Made by a program: the position numbers and the translations under genes
Part shown: positions 7,530 to 14,884 of the stretch, piece by piece
How positions within the stretch are numbered: position 1 is the stretch's first letter
Layout: every line of letters starts with the position of its first letter
Assembly: GCA_910584115.1 (NCBI GenBank)
Contig: CAJTYN010000022.1
Span: 1 to 27,251, forward strand
Direction of reading: 5' to 3'
Length of the DNA: 27,251 bases
From: an uncultured Lachnospiraceae bacterium
Lineage (GTDB): Bacteria; Bacillota; Clostridia; Lachnospirales; Lachnospiraceae
Notes under the pieces: generated by a model
What the model saw: only the letters and a program-made list of their open reading frames with translations
What the model was told of the DNA's origin: nothing
The model's database searches: none

Positions 7530-7636
7530 GATCATTTTCCTCCTGGTGATATCGTTGCATCAACTTGTGGATTTTGTTCTAACACTTCTGAGTATTCCGT
7601 GGTATCATCATATCAAAAACAAGGGAGGGATGCAAG

Positions 7637-8809
7637 ATGCTCCACTTGCTTCTGGCAGTCATTTATGCTTCTTTTATCAGTCTCGGCCTGCCTGATCCTC
7701 TGTTGGGATCGGCATGGCCCTCTATGTACCAAGGACTCGGAGTGCCGATATCTTATTCCGGGATCATCTTCTTCATCATCTCAGTGGGGACGGTGGTCTC
7801 CAGCCTGCTCAGTGACCGGCTGACCCGCAGACTGGGCGCGGGCAGGGTGACGGCCCTCAGCGTAGCCATGACGGCGGCAGCATTGTTCGGCTTTTCCATC
7901 AGTGGTTCCTTCTGGATGCTCTGCCTGTGGGCGGTCCCCTACGGCCTGGGAGCGGGAAGCGTGGACGCGGCGCTGAACAATTATGTGGCGATCCATTTCG
8001 CAAGCCGCCACATGAGCTGGCTCCACTGTATGTGGGGCGTGGGGGCCTCCGTCGGGCCGTATATCATGGGAGCCGTGCTGTCGCGGGGCGCCGGGTGGCC
8101 TATGGGGTATCAGATCATCAGTGTGATCCAGCTTGGGCTGACCATCATCATCACTTTAAGCCTGCCTCTCTGGAAAATGAGAGCGGATACGGATACCCAT
8201 GACGAGGGAGATGCCCTCCCAGAGTCCCTTACTCTGAGACAGATCGTCCAGATCCCCGGCGTAAAAGCGGTGATGATCACATTTTTCTGCTATTGCGCCC
8301 TGGAGCAGACCGCCGGCCTGTGGGCCAGCAGTTACCTGGTACTCCATAAAGGCGTCACACCGGAGACTGCTGCCAGCTTTGCCAGTCTGTTTTTTATCGG
8401 GATCACGGCCGGGCGGGCGCTGGGCGGTTTTCTGACCATAAAGTTAAATGACATGCAGATGATCCGGATGGGGCTGGGGATCATCGCGGCCGGGATCGCC
8501 GCTCTCCTGCTGCCCCTGGGGGAATATACCGCCCTGGCCGGACTGATCCTCATCGGCCTCGGCTGCGCGCCGATCTACCCCAGCATCATCCACGCCACGC
8601 CTGAGCGCTTCGGCGCTGACAGATCCCAGGCGATTATCGGCGTCCAGATGGCCAGCGCCTACATAGGCAACTGCCTCATGCCGCCGCTGTTCGGCCTGAT
8701 CGCGGAGCATATCACAGTCTTTTTGTTTCCTTTTTATCTGCTAGCGATCTTACTCTTGATGATGTTCATGTTCAGGCTGTTCCTGAAGAACAGCGAGAAA
8801 GGAGTCTGA
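7637..8809 (+). CDS. MFS transporter (FucP/YbjJ-like sugar or metabolite permease)
   Basis: A 390-residue protein with about 12 transmembrane helices in the two six-helix halves of the major facilitator superfamily. The loop after helix 2 carries DRLTRRLGAGR, a version of the family A-motif, and the fourth-fifth helix region has LNNYVAIHF followed by WLHCMWGVGASVGP, a pattern seen in the fucose permease-like and YbjJ-like branches. A charged cytosolic loop (about residues 175-195) joins the halves. The substrate cannot be read from sequence. The ribosome site GGGAGGG is 7 bases before the ATG. It starts about 100 bases from the divergent AraC gene and is followed after 4 bases by the PHP gene, so the two form an operon. 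Confidence 0.9.
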   Translation: MLHLLLAVIYASFISLGLPDPLLGSAWPSMYQGLGVPISYSGIIFFIISVGTVVSSLLSDRLTRRLGAGRVTALSVAMTAAALFGFSISGSFWMLCLWAVPYGLGAGSVDAALNNYVAIHFASRHMSWLHCMWGVGASVGPYIMGAVLSRGAGWPMGYQIISVIQLGLTIIITLSLPLWKMRADTDTHDEGDALPESLTLRQIVQIPGVKAVMITFFCYCALEQTAGLWASSYLVLHKGVTPETAASFASLFFIGITAGRALGGFLTIKLNDMQMIRMGLGIIAAGIAALLLPLGEYTALAGLILIGLGCAPIYPSIIHATPERFGADRSQAIIGVQMASAYIGNCLMPPLFGLIAEHITVFLFPFYLLAILLLMMFMFRLFLKNSEKGV

Positions 8810-8813
8810 TATC

Positions 8814-9704
8814 ATGATCGATCTGCATATGCACAGTTTATACAGCGAGGACGGCGGATTTACCCCGGCGGAACTGGCGGCACAGTGCTGCCGGGAAGGG
8901 ATCACGATCATGTCCATCACAGACCACAACTGTGCCCGGGCCAACATCGAGGCGCGGCCGGAAGCAGAGGCGAGAGGTATCCGGTACATCAGCGGGATCG
9001 AGATCGACTGCGTTTACAGAGGGCTGGACTTCCATGTGCTCGGGTACGGGATCGACGAACAGAGTACGGATCTTGCCCGCATCGAAGATGATATCCAACA
9101 GCAGAGCCTCCGCGCTTCATTGGAACGTCTTGAGAAAACGCAGACGCTAGGCTTCCATGTTACGCGAAATGAGATGCAAGATCTGTCCAAGGACGCTCAC
9201 TGGAAGAACAGTTGGTCGGGGGAAATGTTTGCGGAGCTGCTGCTGGCAAGACCGGAGTACGCCGGCCATCCGCTCCTTCGCCCCTACCGCCCTGGCGGGG
9301 CCAGGAGCGACAACCCCTATGTCAATTTCTATTGGGACTACTATGCGCAGGGGAAGCCTTGTTATGTGAAGATGGAGTATCCACCCATGGAAAAGATCAT
9401 CGATATCATCCATCGGAATCAGGGAAAGGCAGTCCTGGCGCATCCAGGCGTAAATCTGAAAGGCCATGAGGACCTGCTGGGAGAGATCCTGGATCTGGGC
9501 ATGGACGGTGTGGAGGCATTCAGCAGCTACCATACTCCAGAGCAGGCGGCGGAGTTTTACGCGCAGATGCAAAAAAGGGGCTTGTCCGCCACCTGCGGCA
9601 GCGATCACCATGGAAAGACGAAGCCCTCTATCCGTCTGGGCGGGCATGGCGGAGCGCCGTCCGGTCTTATCGCGGATATCCTCAGATCCTTTGTATCACA
9701 GTAA
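8814..9704 (+). CDS. PHP domain phosphoesterase
   Basis: A 296-residue PHP metallo-phosphoesterase of the TrpH/YciV-like class. Metal ligands are visible in order: His5 and His7 in DLHMHS, the acidic SEDG turn, Asp37-His38 in SITDHN, the Glu in ISGIEID, the His in VLAHPG, and SDHHGK near the C-terminus. Characterised relatives hydrolyse nucleoside 3',5'-bisphosphates or short RNAs; a different phosphoester is possible here. AAAGGAG lies 9 bases before the ATG, and the gene starts 4 bases after the MFS transporter stop, indicating co-expression under AraC control. A hairpin terminator follows 6 bases after the stop. Confidence 0.88.
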   Translation: MIDLHMHSLYSEDGGFTPAELAAQCCREGITIMSITDHNCARANIEARPEAEARGIRYISGIEIDCVYRGLDFHVLGYGIDEQSTDLARIEDDIQQQSLRASLERLEKTQTLGFHVTRNEMQDLSKDAHWKNSWSGEMFAELLLARPEYAGHPLLRPYRPGGARSDNPYVNFYWDYYAQGKPCYVKMEYPPMEKIIDIIHRNQGKAVLAHPGVNLKGHEDLLGEILDLGMDGVEAFSSYHTPEQAAEFYAQMQKRGLSATCGSDHHGKTKPSIRLGGHGGAPSGLIADILRSFVSQ

Positions 9705-9710
9705 ATATAA

Positions 9711-9752
9711 GACGCCGCCAGAGAAAGATGATATCCTCTCCCCGGCGGCGTC
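9711..9752. terminator. Bidirectional hairpin between convergent operons
   Basis: GACGCCGCC (9711-9719) pairs perfectly with GGCGGCGTC (9744-9752); AGAG/CTCT can extend pairing inside the loop. It sits 6 bases after the PHP gene stop and 14 bases before the end of the convergent methyltransferase gene. The T-tract is short (CCTTTATCC in plus, TTATA in minus), but position and strength make it the likely end of both operons. Confidence 0.7.
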
Positions 9753-9766
9753 CTTTATCCGTCTTC

Positions 9767-10885
9767 TTATTCTTCTTCCAGCCCTTTCGGCAGGCATCCG
9801 ATCTTCGCGCCGCGCCCGTATTTCCTGGCGGCGTAGATGAATGCCTCCACATTTTCTTTGGGCGTCCCGATCGGGAGCTGGCATCCGGTATTCAGTATGA
9901 AGCCCGAAGGGTTGTCCGCGCATTTTCGCATGCATTCCTTACAGGAGGCGATCACGTCGTCGATCGTGCCTTCTTTCATCACTTCGATCGGCGGGACGTT
10001 CCCCGCGATGCGCATCCGGTCGCCCACTGCTTTTTTCGCCACTTCCAGGTCTTCGCAGTTATCGATACTGAAGGAAAACAGTCCCGCGTCTGCCAGATCC
10101 TTCCAGATCGGGCTGGTCTTCCCGCAGATGTGGGCGCCCGGGCGGGAACCCATGATCTTCTCCGTCCCGTCGATCAGCTTTTTCAGATAGGGAAGGGAGA
10201 AGACGTCAAACTGTTTCTTGCTGATCACGTCCATGCAGGTCACCGGATCGGAGAAATTCGTTCCCACCGGTCCAAATTCATGGTAAAAGGCTTCGAACCA
10301 CCGCAGGGAACATTCCACGGTCAGATCCAATAGCTTGTGGAGCATATCCGGTCTTTTGACCGTATCCCGCAGGACCAGTTCTACCGGACGCACGGCGATG
10401 GCCGTGGAGATCGGACCTGCCACGCTGGTGGTCATGCTCACGTCCGGGAAGCGGTCTTTGAGTCTCTTCGCGCTCTCCAGGATGGGAGCGAGCTTCGGAT
10501 TTTTATAGGGGTCTGTTACTTCCAGACTGTCAAAGTCGGCGTAATCCATCAGGATATGTTTCGCCACATAGTCGATCCCGTGTTCCGGCGCAGCCAGGGT
10601 GGAGCCCAGTGCCCCACCGATCGTCTTCAGCCCCAATCCCACATTAAAGCTGTCCAGACCAAATTCTTCCCTGCGCCGTCGGATGACCTCGCTCTTTACC
10701 TCGAAGTCTTTCGCGAATTGTGTCGTCGTGAACCCGAAGATATCCGCCATGGCCGGATCGGGGGCCTGCAGGGTGTACGGCTGATAGTCCACCTCTTCCC
10801 CCGCATTGTACGCCCGGATCCGCTCCGCGGCGGTCATCTCGTTCTTCTGTTCACCCATGCGTTTCTTTAATTCGGCGTAATCCAT
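9767..10885 (-). CDS. Uroporphyrinogen decarboxylase-fold methyltransferase (MtaA/CmuA-like)
   Basis: A 372-residue URO-D family TIM-barrel protein. It is not a haem enzyme by context: it carries the zinc site of the MtaA/MtbA methyltransferase branch, His252-x-Cys254 in AHICGKTS and Cys335 in LNTGCQLP, which activates a thiol (coenzyme M in methanogens) to accept or donate a methyl group on a corrinoid. Another family segment is FSDPVTCMDVISKKQF. No corrinoid protein, MtaB/MttB-type partner or haem gene is adjacent. It is the last gene of the LysR-to-here operon, 12 bases after yedF, with AAGGAG before the ATG. The thiol or selenol substrate is unknown; a role with sulfur/selenium carriers is inferred from context. 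Confidence 0.82.
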   Translation of the reverse strand: MDYAELKKRMGEQKNEMTAAERIRAYNAGEEVDYQPYTLQAPDPAMADIFGFTTTQFAKDFEVKSEVIRRRREEFGLDSFNVGLGLKTIGGALGSTLAAPEHGIDYVAKHILMDYADFDSLEVTDPYKNPKLAPILESAKRLKDRFPDVSMTTSVAGPISTAIAVRPVELVLRDTVKRPDMLHKLLDLTVECSLRWFEAFYHEFGPVGTNFSDPVTCMDVISKKQFDVFSLPYLKKLIDGTEKIMGSRPGAHICGKTSPIWKDLADAGLFSFSIDNCEDLEVAKKAVGDRMRIAGNVPPIEVMKEGTIDDVIASCKECMRKCADNPSGFILNTGCQLPIGTPKENVEAFIYAARKYGRGAKIGCLPKGLEEE

Positions 10886-10897
10886 CTATATTTCTCC

Positions 10898-11512
10898 TTA
10901 TGGTTTCACGATCAGGTGCGCGCCGACCATCTTTTCAACGATCACATACATATTCGTCACGTCGCCCACCTTGAGCTTGTCTTTTAATCCGTAGAAATCC
11001 AGGCAGGTCCCGCAGGTGAGGATCTCCACACCCTGGGCTTCCAGGCTCTTTAGATCCTCCAGCGCCGGGGAATCCTCACAGGTCAGGGCCGCGCCGCCGT
11101 TGTAGAACAGGATCGTCGAGGGCAGCTCGTCCTGCTGGCTCAGGGCGTAGATGAAGCCTTTCATCAGCGTCCTGCCCAATTCTTCGCTCCCGTCTCCCAT
11201 ATTTGGGGAAGAGATGACGACGACGGTCTTTTTCTTCTGACCGGGCTGCACCAGGCAGACTTCCGCCTCGTCTTCTTTGGGCATCTCGGCGCCCTCGCCG
11301 ACCGTCATGGTCACTTTATACTGGTTTTCCCCCAGTTTTTCTGACTTTACGCCGTAGCCCTTCTGGTCAGCCATCTTTGTCAGGTTCTGGACAGCGATCT
11401 CATTGTCCACCAGGGTCTCCACCACGCCGGGGCCTGCCAGCTCCCGGATCGCGTTCTTCGTCTTGACTACTGGGATCGGGCATGCGTCGCCCATGGCATT
11501 TACTTGGGTCAT
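10898..11512 (-). CDS. yedF: Selenium-metabolism protein YedF (TusA + DsrE-like fusion)
   Basis: A 204-residue two-domain protein. Residues 1-72 are TusA-like, with the persulfide/selenide-carrying Cys11 in the CPIPVVKTKNAI motif. Residues about 95-204 are DsrE/F-like, with FYNGGAALTCEDS (Cys145) and a TCGTC pair (Cys167, Cys170). This domain order is that of the YedF family, which is found in genomes with selenium traits (selenophosphate, selenium-dependent molybdenum hydroxylases). It probably relays selenium or sulfur from the desulfurase encoded three genes upstream. AAGGAGG precedes the ATG; it lies 18 bases after the double-cubane-type gene and 12 before the methyltransferase. Confidence 0.92.
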   Translation of the reverse strand: MTQVNAMGDACPIPVVKTKNAIRELAGPGVVETLVDNEIAVQNLTKMADQKGYGVKSEKLGENQYKVTMTVGEGAEMPKEDEAEVCLVQPGQKKKTVVVISSPNMGDGSEELGRTLMKGFIYALSQQDELPSTILFYNGGAALTCEDSPALEDLKSLEAQGVEILTCGTCLDFYGLKDKLKVGDVTNMYVIVEKMVGAHLIVKP

Positions 11513-11530
11513 CTTATCTTTCCTCCTTGT

Positions 11531-12673
11531 CTATAACATCTCAATGAACGCGGCGATCCTCGTCTTGAGCTGTCCCACGTCTGACTGGGAATAATCTGTC
11601 TCCAGGTTCATGTACGGGATCTTCTTCTCGTCGTTGACGAAGCGTTTGATCCGCAGCGTCTCCACCGCATAAGTATGGCAGGCCTGCAGCTCCATATCGA
11701 TCACGCCGTCCACATTATATTCGTCGATCATGCTATTTAATAATTTAATCCTATTGTCGTTCGGAGTCATGCAGGAGCATCCGATGTTGATGTACTTCCT
11801 GGCAAGGGCTTCGTATACGTCCGGGTTTGTCTCATCCACGTTCTCTTCCATGGATTTTGCGCCCGTGCAGTTCTCAAAGCCGACTGCCACCGCCCCGTTT
11901 TCTTCCACAGCCTCCACGACCTTCATCGTCGCGCCGCCCATGGGGCATCCCGTGATCAGGATCCGCGGTCTCTTCTCCAACGGTTTTCCTTCGGCTTTGA
12001 TCTTGGCGATCAGCTCTTCCATCTGTGCCGGGATCTTCTCACGCTCAAAGTTGAAGGTGGTTGCCACCAGGGTATTGAGGAGGTCCGTGCCGCTGATCGG
12101 CGCCGGGTCCGCCTTCATGATGGCGTATAAGTTCTTCAGGGCCGTCCGCTCCGCGTTCTTCACCCGGATCCCCCGGCGGATGTCGTCCTCGGTGATCGTC
12201 ACATGGAAGACTTCCTCCAGCTTCTCCTTCATGCGTATGATCTCATCCCTGTACATCTTCACGCCCGCTTCCGTTGGACAGTTGGGCAGCTCCATGATAT
12301 GTACCGGTTTAAAATCGGCCATATATTCGTACATCTTCTTTTTGCCGTCGCAGGTCGTCTCGCCCACCACCAGATCCGAAAAATAGAAGAACGGACATTT
12401 ATCCGTCTTGCCGAATCCATAGCTGGATTTGATCAGCGGGCAGAGGTTCTTGGGCAGATCCGCCTCCGCGGCCGGGATCGTCTCGTCCGATGTGGCGCAC
12501 AGGGAAACGACTGCCGCATCCATGGCCACCGCCAGTTCCTGGGGGAAATAGGTGCAGAAGATGCCGATGACCGGCTTATCCTGGTCTTTGATCTTCTTTA
12601 CGTTCAGAAATGCGTTTCTCCTGCCTTCTGCGAAATCTTCAAAGATCTCGGGTAGATTTTTTCTCAGTTCCAT
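11531..12673 (-). CDS. Double-cubane-cluster-type protein (2-hydroxyacyl-CoA dehydratase D-component family, YjiM-like)
   Basis: A 380-residue homologue of the HgdB/BcrB family. It stands alone, without a C/A partner subunit, as in the YjiM/DCCP branch, whose characterised member holds an [8Fe-9S] double-cubane cluster and reduces small molecules with ATP-driven electrons. Cysteines are C40, C59, C78, C93, C108, C132, C243 (in ITGCPMGG), C269 (GFENCTGAKS), C299/C301 (NIGCSCMTPNDNR) and C332 (MELQACHTYAVE); the family needs six ligands. The activase in this operon is the expected reductase partner. No acyl-CoA or CoA-transferase gene is near, which argues against a fermentative dehydratase. 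The physiological substrate is unknown. Confidence 0.85.
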   Translation of the reverse strand: MELRKNLPEIFEDFAEGRRNAFLNVKKIKDQDKPVIGIFCTYFPQELAVAMDAAVVSLCATSDETIPAAEADLPKNLCPLIKSSYGFGKTDKCPFFYFSDLVVGETTCDGKKKMYEYMADFKPVHIMELPNCPTEAGVKMYRDEIIRMKEKLEEVFHVTITEDDIRRGIRVKNAERTALKNLYAIMKADPAPISGTDLLNTLVATTFNFEREKIPAQMEELIAKIKAEGKPLEKRPRILITGCPMGGATMKVVEAVEENGAVAVGFENCTGAKSMEENVDETNPDVYEALARKYINIGCSCMTPNDNRIKLLNSMIDEYNVDGVIDMELQACHTYAVETLRIKRFVNDEKKIPYMNLETDYSQSDVGQLKTRIAAFIEML

Positions 12674-12702
12674 GATCGTTCTCCTTTGATTTTTGATCTA
12701 TA

Positions 12703-12939
12703 TCATAATAGTAATTCAGTGACTGCCTGGTACCTCATCTGCAGGTCGCGGATCTTCTGCTGACATAAGGGATATTCCCCGGCCGGGATCCGCCAGGCCA
12801 GCCCGCATCCTGCCGTGATCTCCCGGGGGATCGGGATCAGCCGTCCGGGGATCTGGTTGTCCATACATTGCTTTTCAAAAGACATGGCCTCTGTCGTGGA
12901 ATGAAACGACAGGACCATGTATCTCTTCTTCTCTCTCAT
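12703..12939 (-). CDS. DUF3343 protein (putative Se/S carrier)
   Basis: A 78-residue protein of the DUF3343 family: KRYMVLSFHSTTEAMSFEK at the start, IPREITAGCGLAWRI with the conserved central Cys in GCGLA, and a short C-terminal helix. The family co-occurs with selenium-trait genes and has been proposed as a carrier of selenium or sulfur on that cysteine; direct biochemistry is scarce. It starts 9 bases after the desulfurase stop, with AGGATGAGG as ribosome site, so it probably receives chalcogen from that enzyme. The 29 bases before the double-cubane-type gene contain only a ribosome site. Confidence 0.85.
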   Translation of the reverse strand: MREKKRYMVLSFHSTTEAMSFEKQCMDNQIPGRLIPIPREITAGCGLAWRIPAGEYPLCQQKIRDLQMRYQAVTELLL

Positions 12940-12948
12940 ATCCTCATC

Positions 12949-14085
12949 CTATTCCTCAGCGATCTTGCGCACTGCATCTATGGCTGCCGCCACGTCCTCT
13001 TCCGTGTTGAAATACGAAAAACTGAAGCGCACCGCACCCTGCTCCACGGTCCCCAGCGCCTGGTGCATCAGGGGCGCGCAATGGGCGCCGGCCCGGACGC
13101 AGATCTCATAGTCCTCCCACAAGATGTCGCTGACCGTGGCGGAATCCATCCCGCCGATGTTCAGGGACACGATGGGCGCCCTGAGTTCCGCCTCCATGTC
13201 TCCGTAGAGGACCACCTGGGGGATCTTGGAGACGCCTTCTGCAAAAGAGCGGGCCAGCGCGTCCTCTTTGGCATGGATCGCTCCGATGCCTGTCTCCTCC
13301 AGGAAATCCAGCGCCGCGTTCAGCCCCGCGATCCCGTGGCCGTTGAGCGTCCCGGCTTCCAGCGCCGTGGGCATATCCGCAGGGTGGACCTTATCGAAGC
13401 TGTGGACGCCGCTGCCTCCTACCTTCAGAGGTGAGACTTCGATCCCCTCCCGGACATAGATGCCCCCGGTCCCCTGGGGACCCAGCAGTCCTTTGTGGCC
13501 GGTGAAGCAGAGGACATCGATCCCCATCGCCTCCACGTCGATGCTGACAGATCCGGCGGTCTGGGACGCATCCAGGATCAGGAGCAGACCGTATTTTCGC
13601 GTAAAGGCGGCGACCCTTGAGAGATCCGTCACGTTCCCCGTCAGGTTCGAGGCGTGAGTGATCACGACGGCTTTCGTATCGGGCCGCCTGTACGCTTCCA
13701 TTTTTTCGTAGAGGATCCGCCCCTTCTCATCCGCCGGCAGGATGGACAGTCCCGCGCCCTCCCTCTCTTTTACATACAGGGGCCTTAAGACAGAGTTGTG
13801 TTCGCAGGCCGTGGTGATCACGTGGTCGCCTGCGCCGATCAGTCCGTGTATGGCGATGTTCAGGGATTCCGTGGCGTTGCTGGTAAGACAGATCCGGGCC
13901 GGGTCCTTGATATGAAAGAGCCTGGCCAGCTTTTCACGAGTGTCAAAGATCATACGGGAAGCCCCGAGTGTGGCCGCATGGGCGCCCCGCCCCGCATTTC
14001 CCACCGTCAAAAAAGCGCGGCAGACCGCTTCCGCCACCTGGGGCGGCTTCAAAAAAGACGTAGCGGAGGAGTCCAGATAGATCAT
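12949..14085 (-). CDS. Cysteine desulfurase / selenocysteine lyase-type aminotransferase class V
   Basis: A 378-residue PLP enzyme. The PLP lysine is Lys198 in CFTGHKGLLGPQGTGG, with Asp172 and Gln175 in LDASQTAG contacting the cofactor; the nucleophilic cysteine is Cys336 in RAGAHCAPL. It fits the am_tr_V_EF2568-like subfamily found beside YedF and DUF3343 in selenium-using anaerobes, rather than the IscS/SufS of Fe-S assembly. The ATG at 14085 is chosen because the family N-terminus MIYLDSSATS begins there, a GGGGGAG lies upstream, and ATGA overlaps the activase stop by 4 bases (translational coupling); the longer open frame is spurious. It would release sulfur or selenium from cysteine or selenocysteine for DUF3343 and YedF. 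Confidence 0.9.
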   Translation of the reverse strand: MIYLDSSATSFLKPPQVAEAVCRAFLTVGNAGRGAHAATLGASRMIFDTREKLARLFHIKDPARICLTSNATESLNIAIHGLIGAGDHVITTACEHNSVLRPLYVKEREGAGLSILPADEKGRILYEKMEAYRRPDTKAVVITHASNLTGNVTDLSRVAAFTRKYGLLLILDASQTAGSVSIDVEAMGIDVLCFTGHKGLLGPQGTGGIYVREGIEVSPLKVGGSGVHSFDKVHPADMPTALEAGTLNGHGIAGLNAALDFLEETGIGAIHAKEDALARSFAEGVSKIPQVVLYGDMEAELRAPIVSLNIGGMDSATVSDILWEDYEICVRAGAHCAPLMHQALGTVEQGAVRFSFSYFNTEEDVAAAIDAVRKIAEE

Positions 14086-14870
14086 ACGCTCCCCCTTTCC
14101 GCCGTCAGGGCCGCGCCGAGAGCGCCGGCATACCGGGCAAAGGGATGGGTCTGGACGGGCCGCTCTAATCTTTCTGAGAGGACCTGGATGAAATACGGGC
14201 TGTCGCACAAGCCCCCCGTCAGCGCCAGATCCCCGCTGATCCCGAAGCGGGAGGCCAGGCTGGACACGCGGGAGGCCACGGAATGGATCACGCCCGCCGC
14301 GATGTCCTCTCTCTTTTCGCCCATGCCGATGTGGCTGATCACCTCAGACTCCGCAAAGACTGTACACATGGCGCTGATCGACAGCGGCTCGCCCTCCTGG
14401 GCCAGCTGATACATTTCTTCTAAGGACGCGCCCAGGCGGTCGGTCATGATCTCGATGAATTTGCCCGTTCCCGCGGCGCATTTGTCATTCATGAGGAAAT
14501 CCGTCACCTGGCCGTCCGCCACTTTGATCACCTTCGTATCCTGCCCGCCCACATCGATGATCGTGACGTCTTTTTCAAATAAAGCCCAGCCGCCCTTTCC
14601 GTGACATGTGATCTCTGTGACGATCTTGTCCGCATAATCCACGCAGACCCGCCCGTAACCGGTAGCCACACAGCGCATGGAGGCGGCGTAGCCTTTCTCT
14701 TCCAGCCGCTGATGGATCTGCCGGGCAGTCTCCCGTCCGTTCCAGCCTGTGGGCAGGACAAAATGCTCCAGCACTTTTTTGCCGCTCATGACCACGGTCT
14801 TCGACGCGGTGGATCCGATATCGATCCCCACATGATATTTTTTTTCAGGGTATTTCTTCTCGGGAACCAT
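14082..14870 (-). CDS. 2-hydroxyacyl-CoA dehydratase-type activase (BadF/BcrA family ATPase, YjiL-like)
   Basis: A 262-residue homodimeric ASKHA ATPase. The phosphate-1 loop GIDIGSTASKTVV (residues 15-27), the phosphate-2 loop IIDVGGQDTKVIKV (about 104-117) and the adenosine loop ALTGGL near residue 217 are present. The bridging [4Fe-4S] cluster ligands are Cys131 (NDKCAAGTGKFIE) and Cys169 (SAMCTVFAES). It hydrolyses ATP to push one very low-potential electron into its partner, here most likely the double-cubane-type protein encoded two genes downstream. AAGGAG precedes the ATG; it starts 15 bases after the LysR stop and overlaps the desulfurase by 4 bases. Confidence 0.92.
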   Translation of the reverse strand: MVPEKKYPEKKYHVGIDIGSTASKTVVMSGKKVLEHFVLPTGWNGRETARQIHQRLEEKGYAASMRCVATGYGRVCVDYADKIVTEITCHGKGGWALFEKDVTIIDVGGQDTKVIKVADGQVTDFLMNDKCAAGTGKFIEIMTDRLGASLEEMYQLAQEGEPLSISAMCTVFAESEVISHIGMGEKREDIAAGVIHSVASRVSSLASRFGISGDLALTGGLCDSPYFIQVLSERLERPVQTHPFARYAGALGAALTAERGSV

Positions 14871-14884
14871 TTCCTGTCTTCTCC

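Noticed and set aside
9767..10885. HemE (uroporphyrinogen decarboxylase) for haem synthesis
   Set aside because: The HxC...C zinc motif and the operon context favour the methyltransferase branch; no haem genes are nearby.
14086..14208. N-terminal extension of the desulfurase (41 residues)
   Set aside because: It lies inside the activase gene, is Arg/Pro-rich like an out-of-frame read, and the family N-terminus plus a ribosome site start at 14085.
11531..14870. Fermentative 2-hydroxyacyl-CoA dehydratase (HgdABC-like) operon
   Set aside because: Only one D-type subunit is present, and there is no second dehydratase subunit, CoA-transferase or acyl-CoA dehydrogenase.
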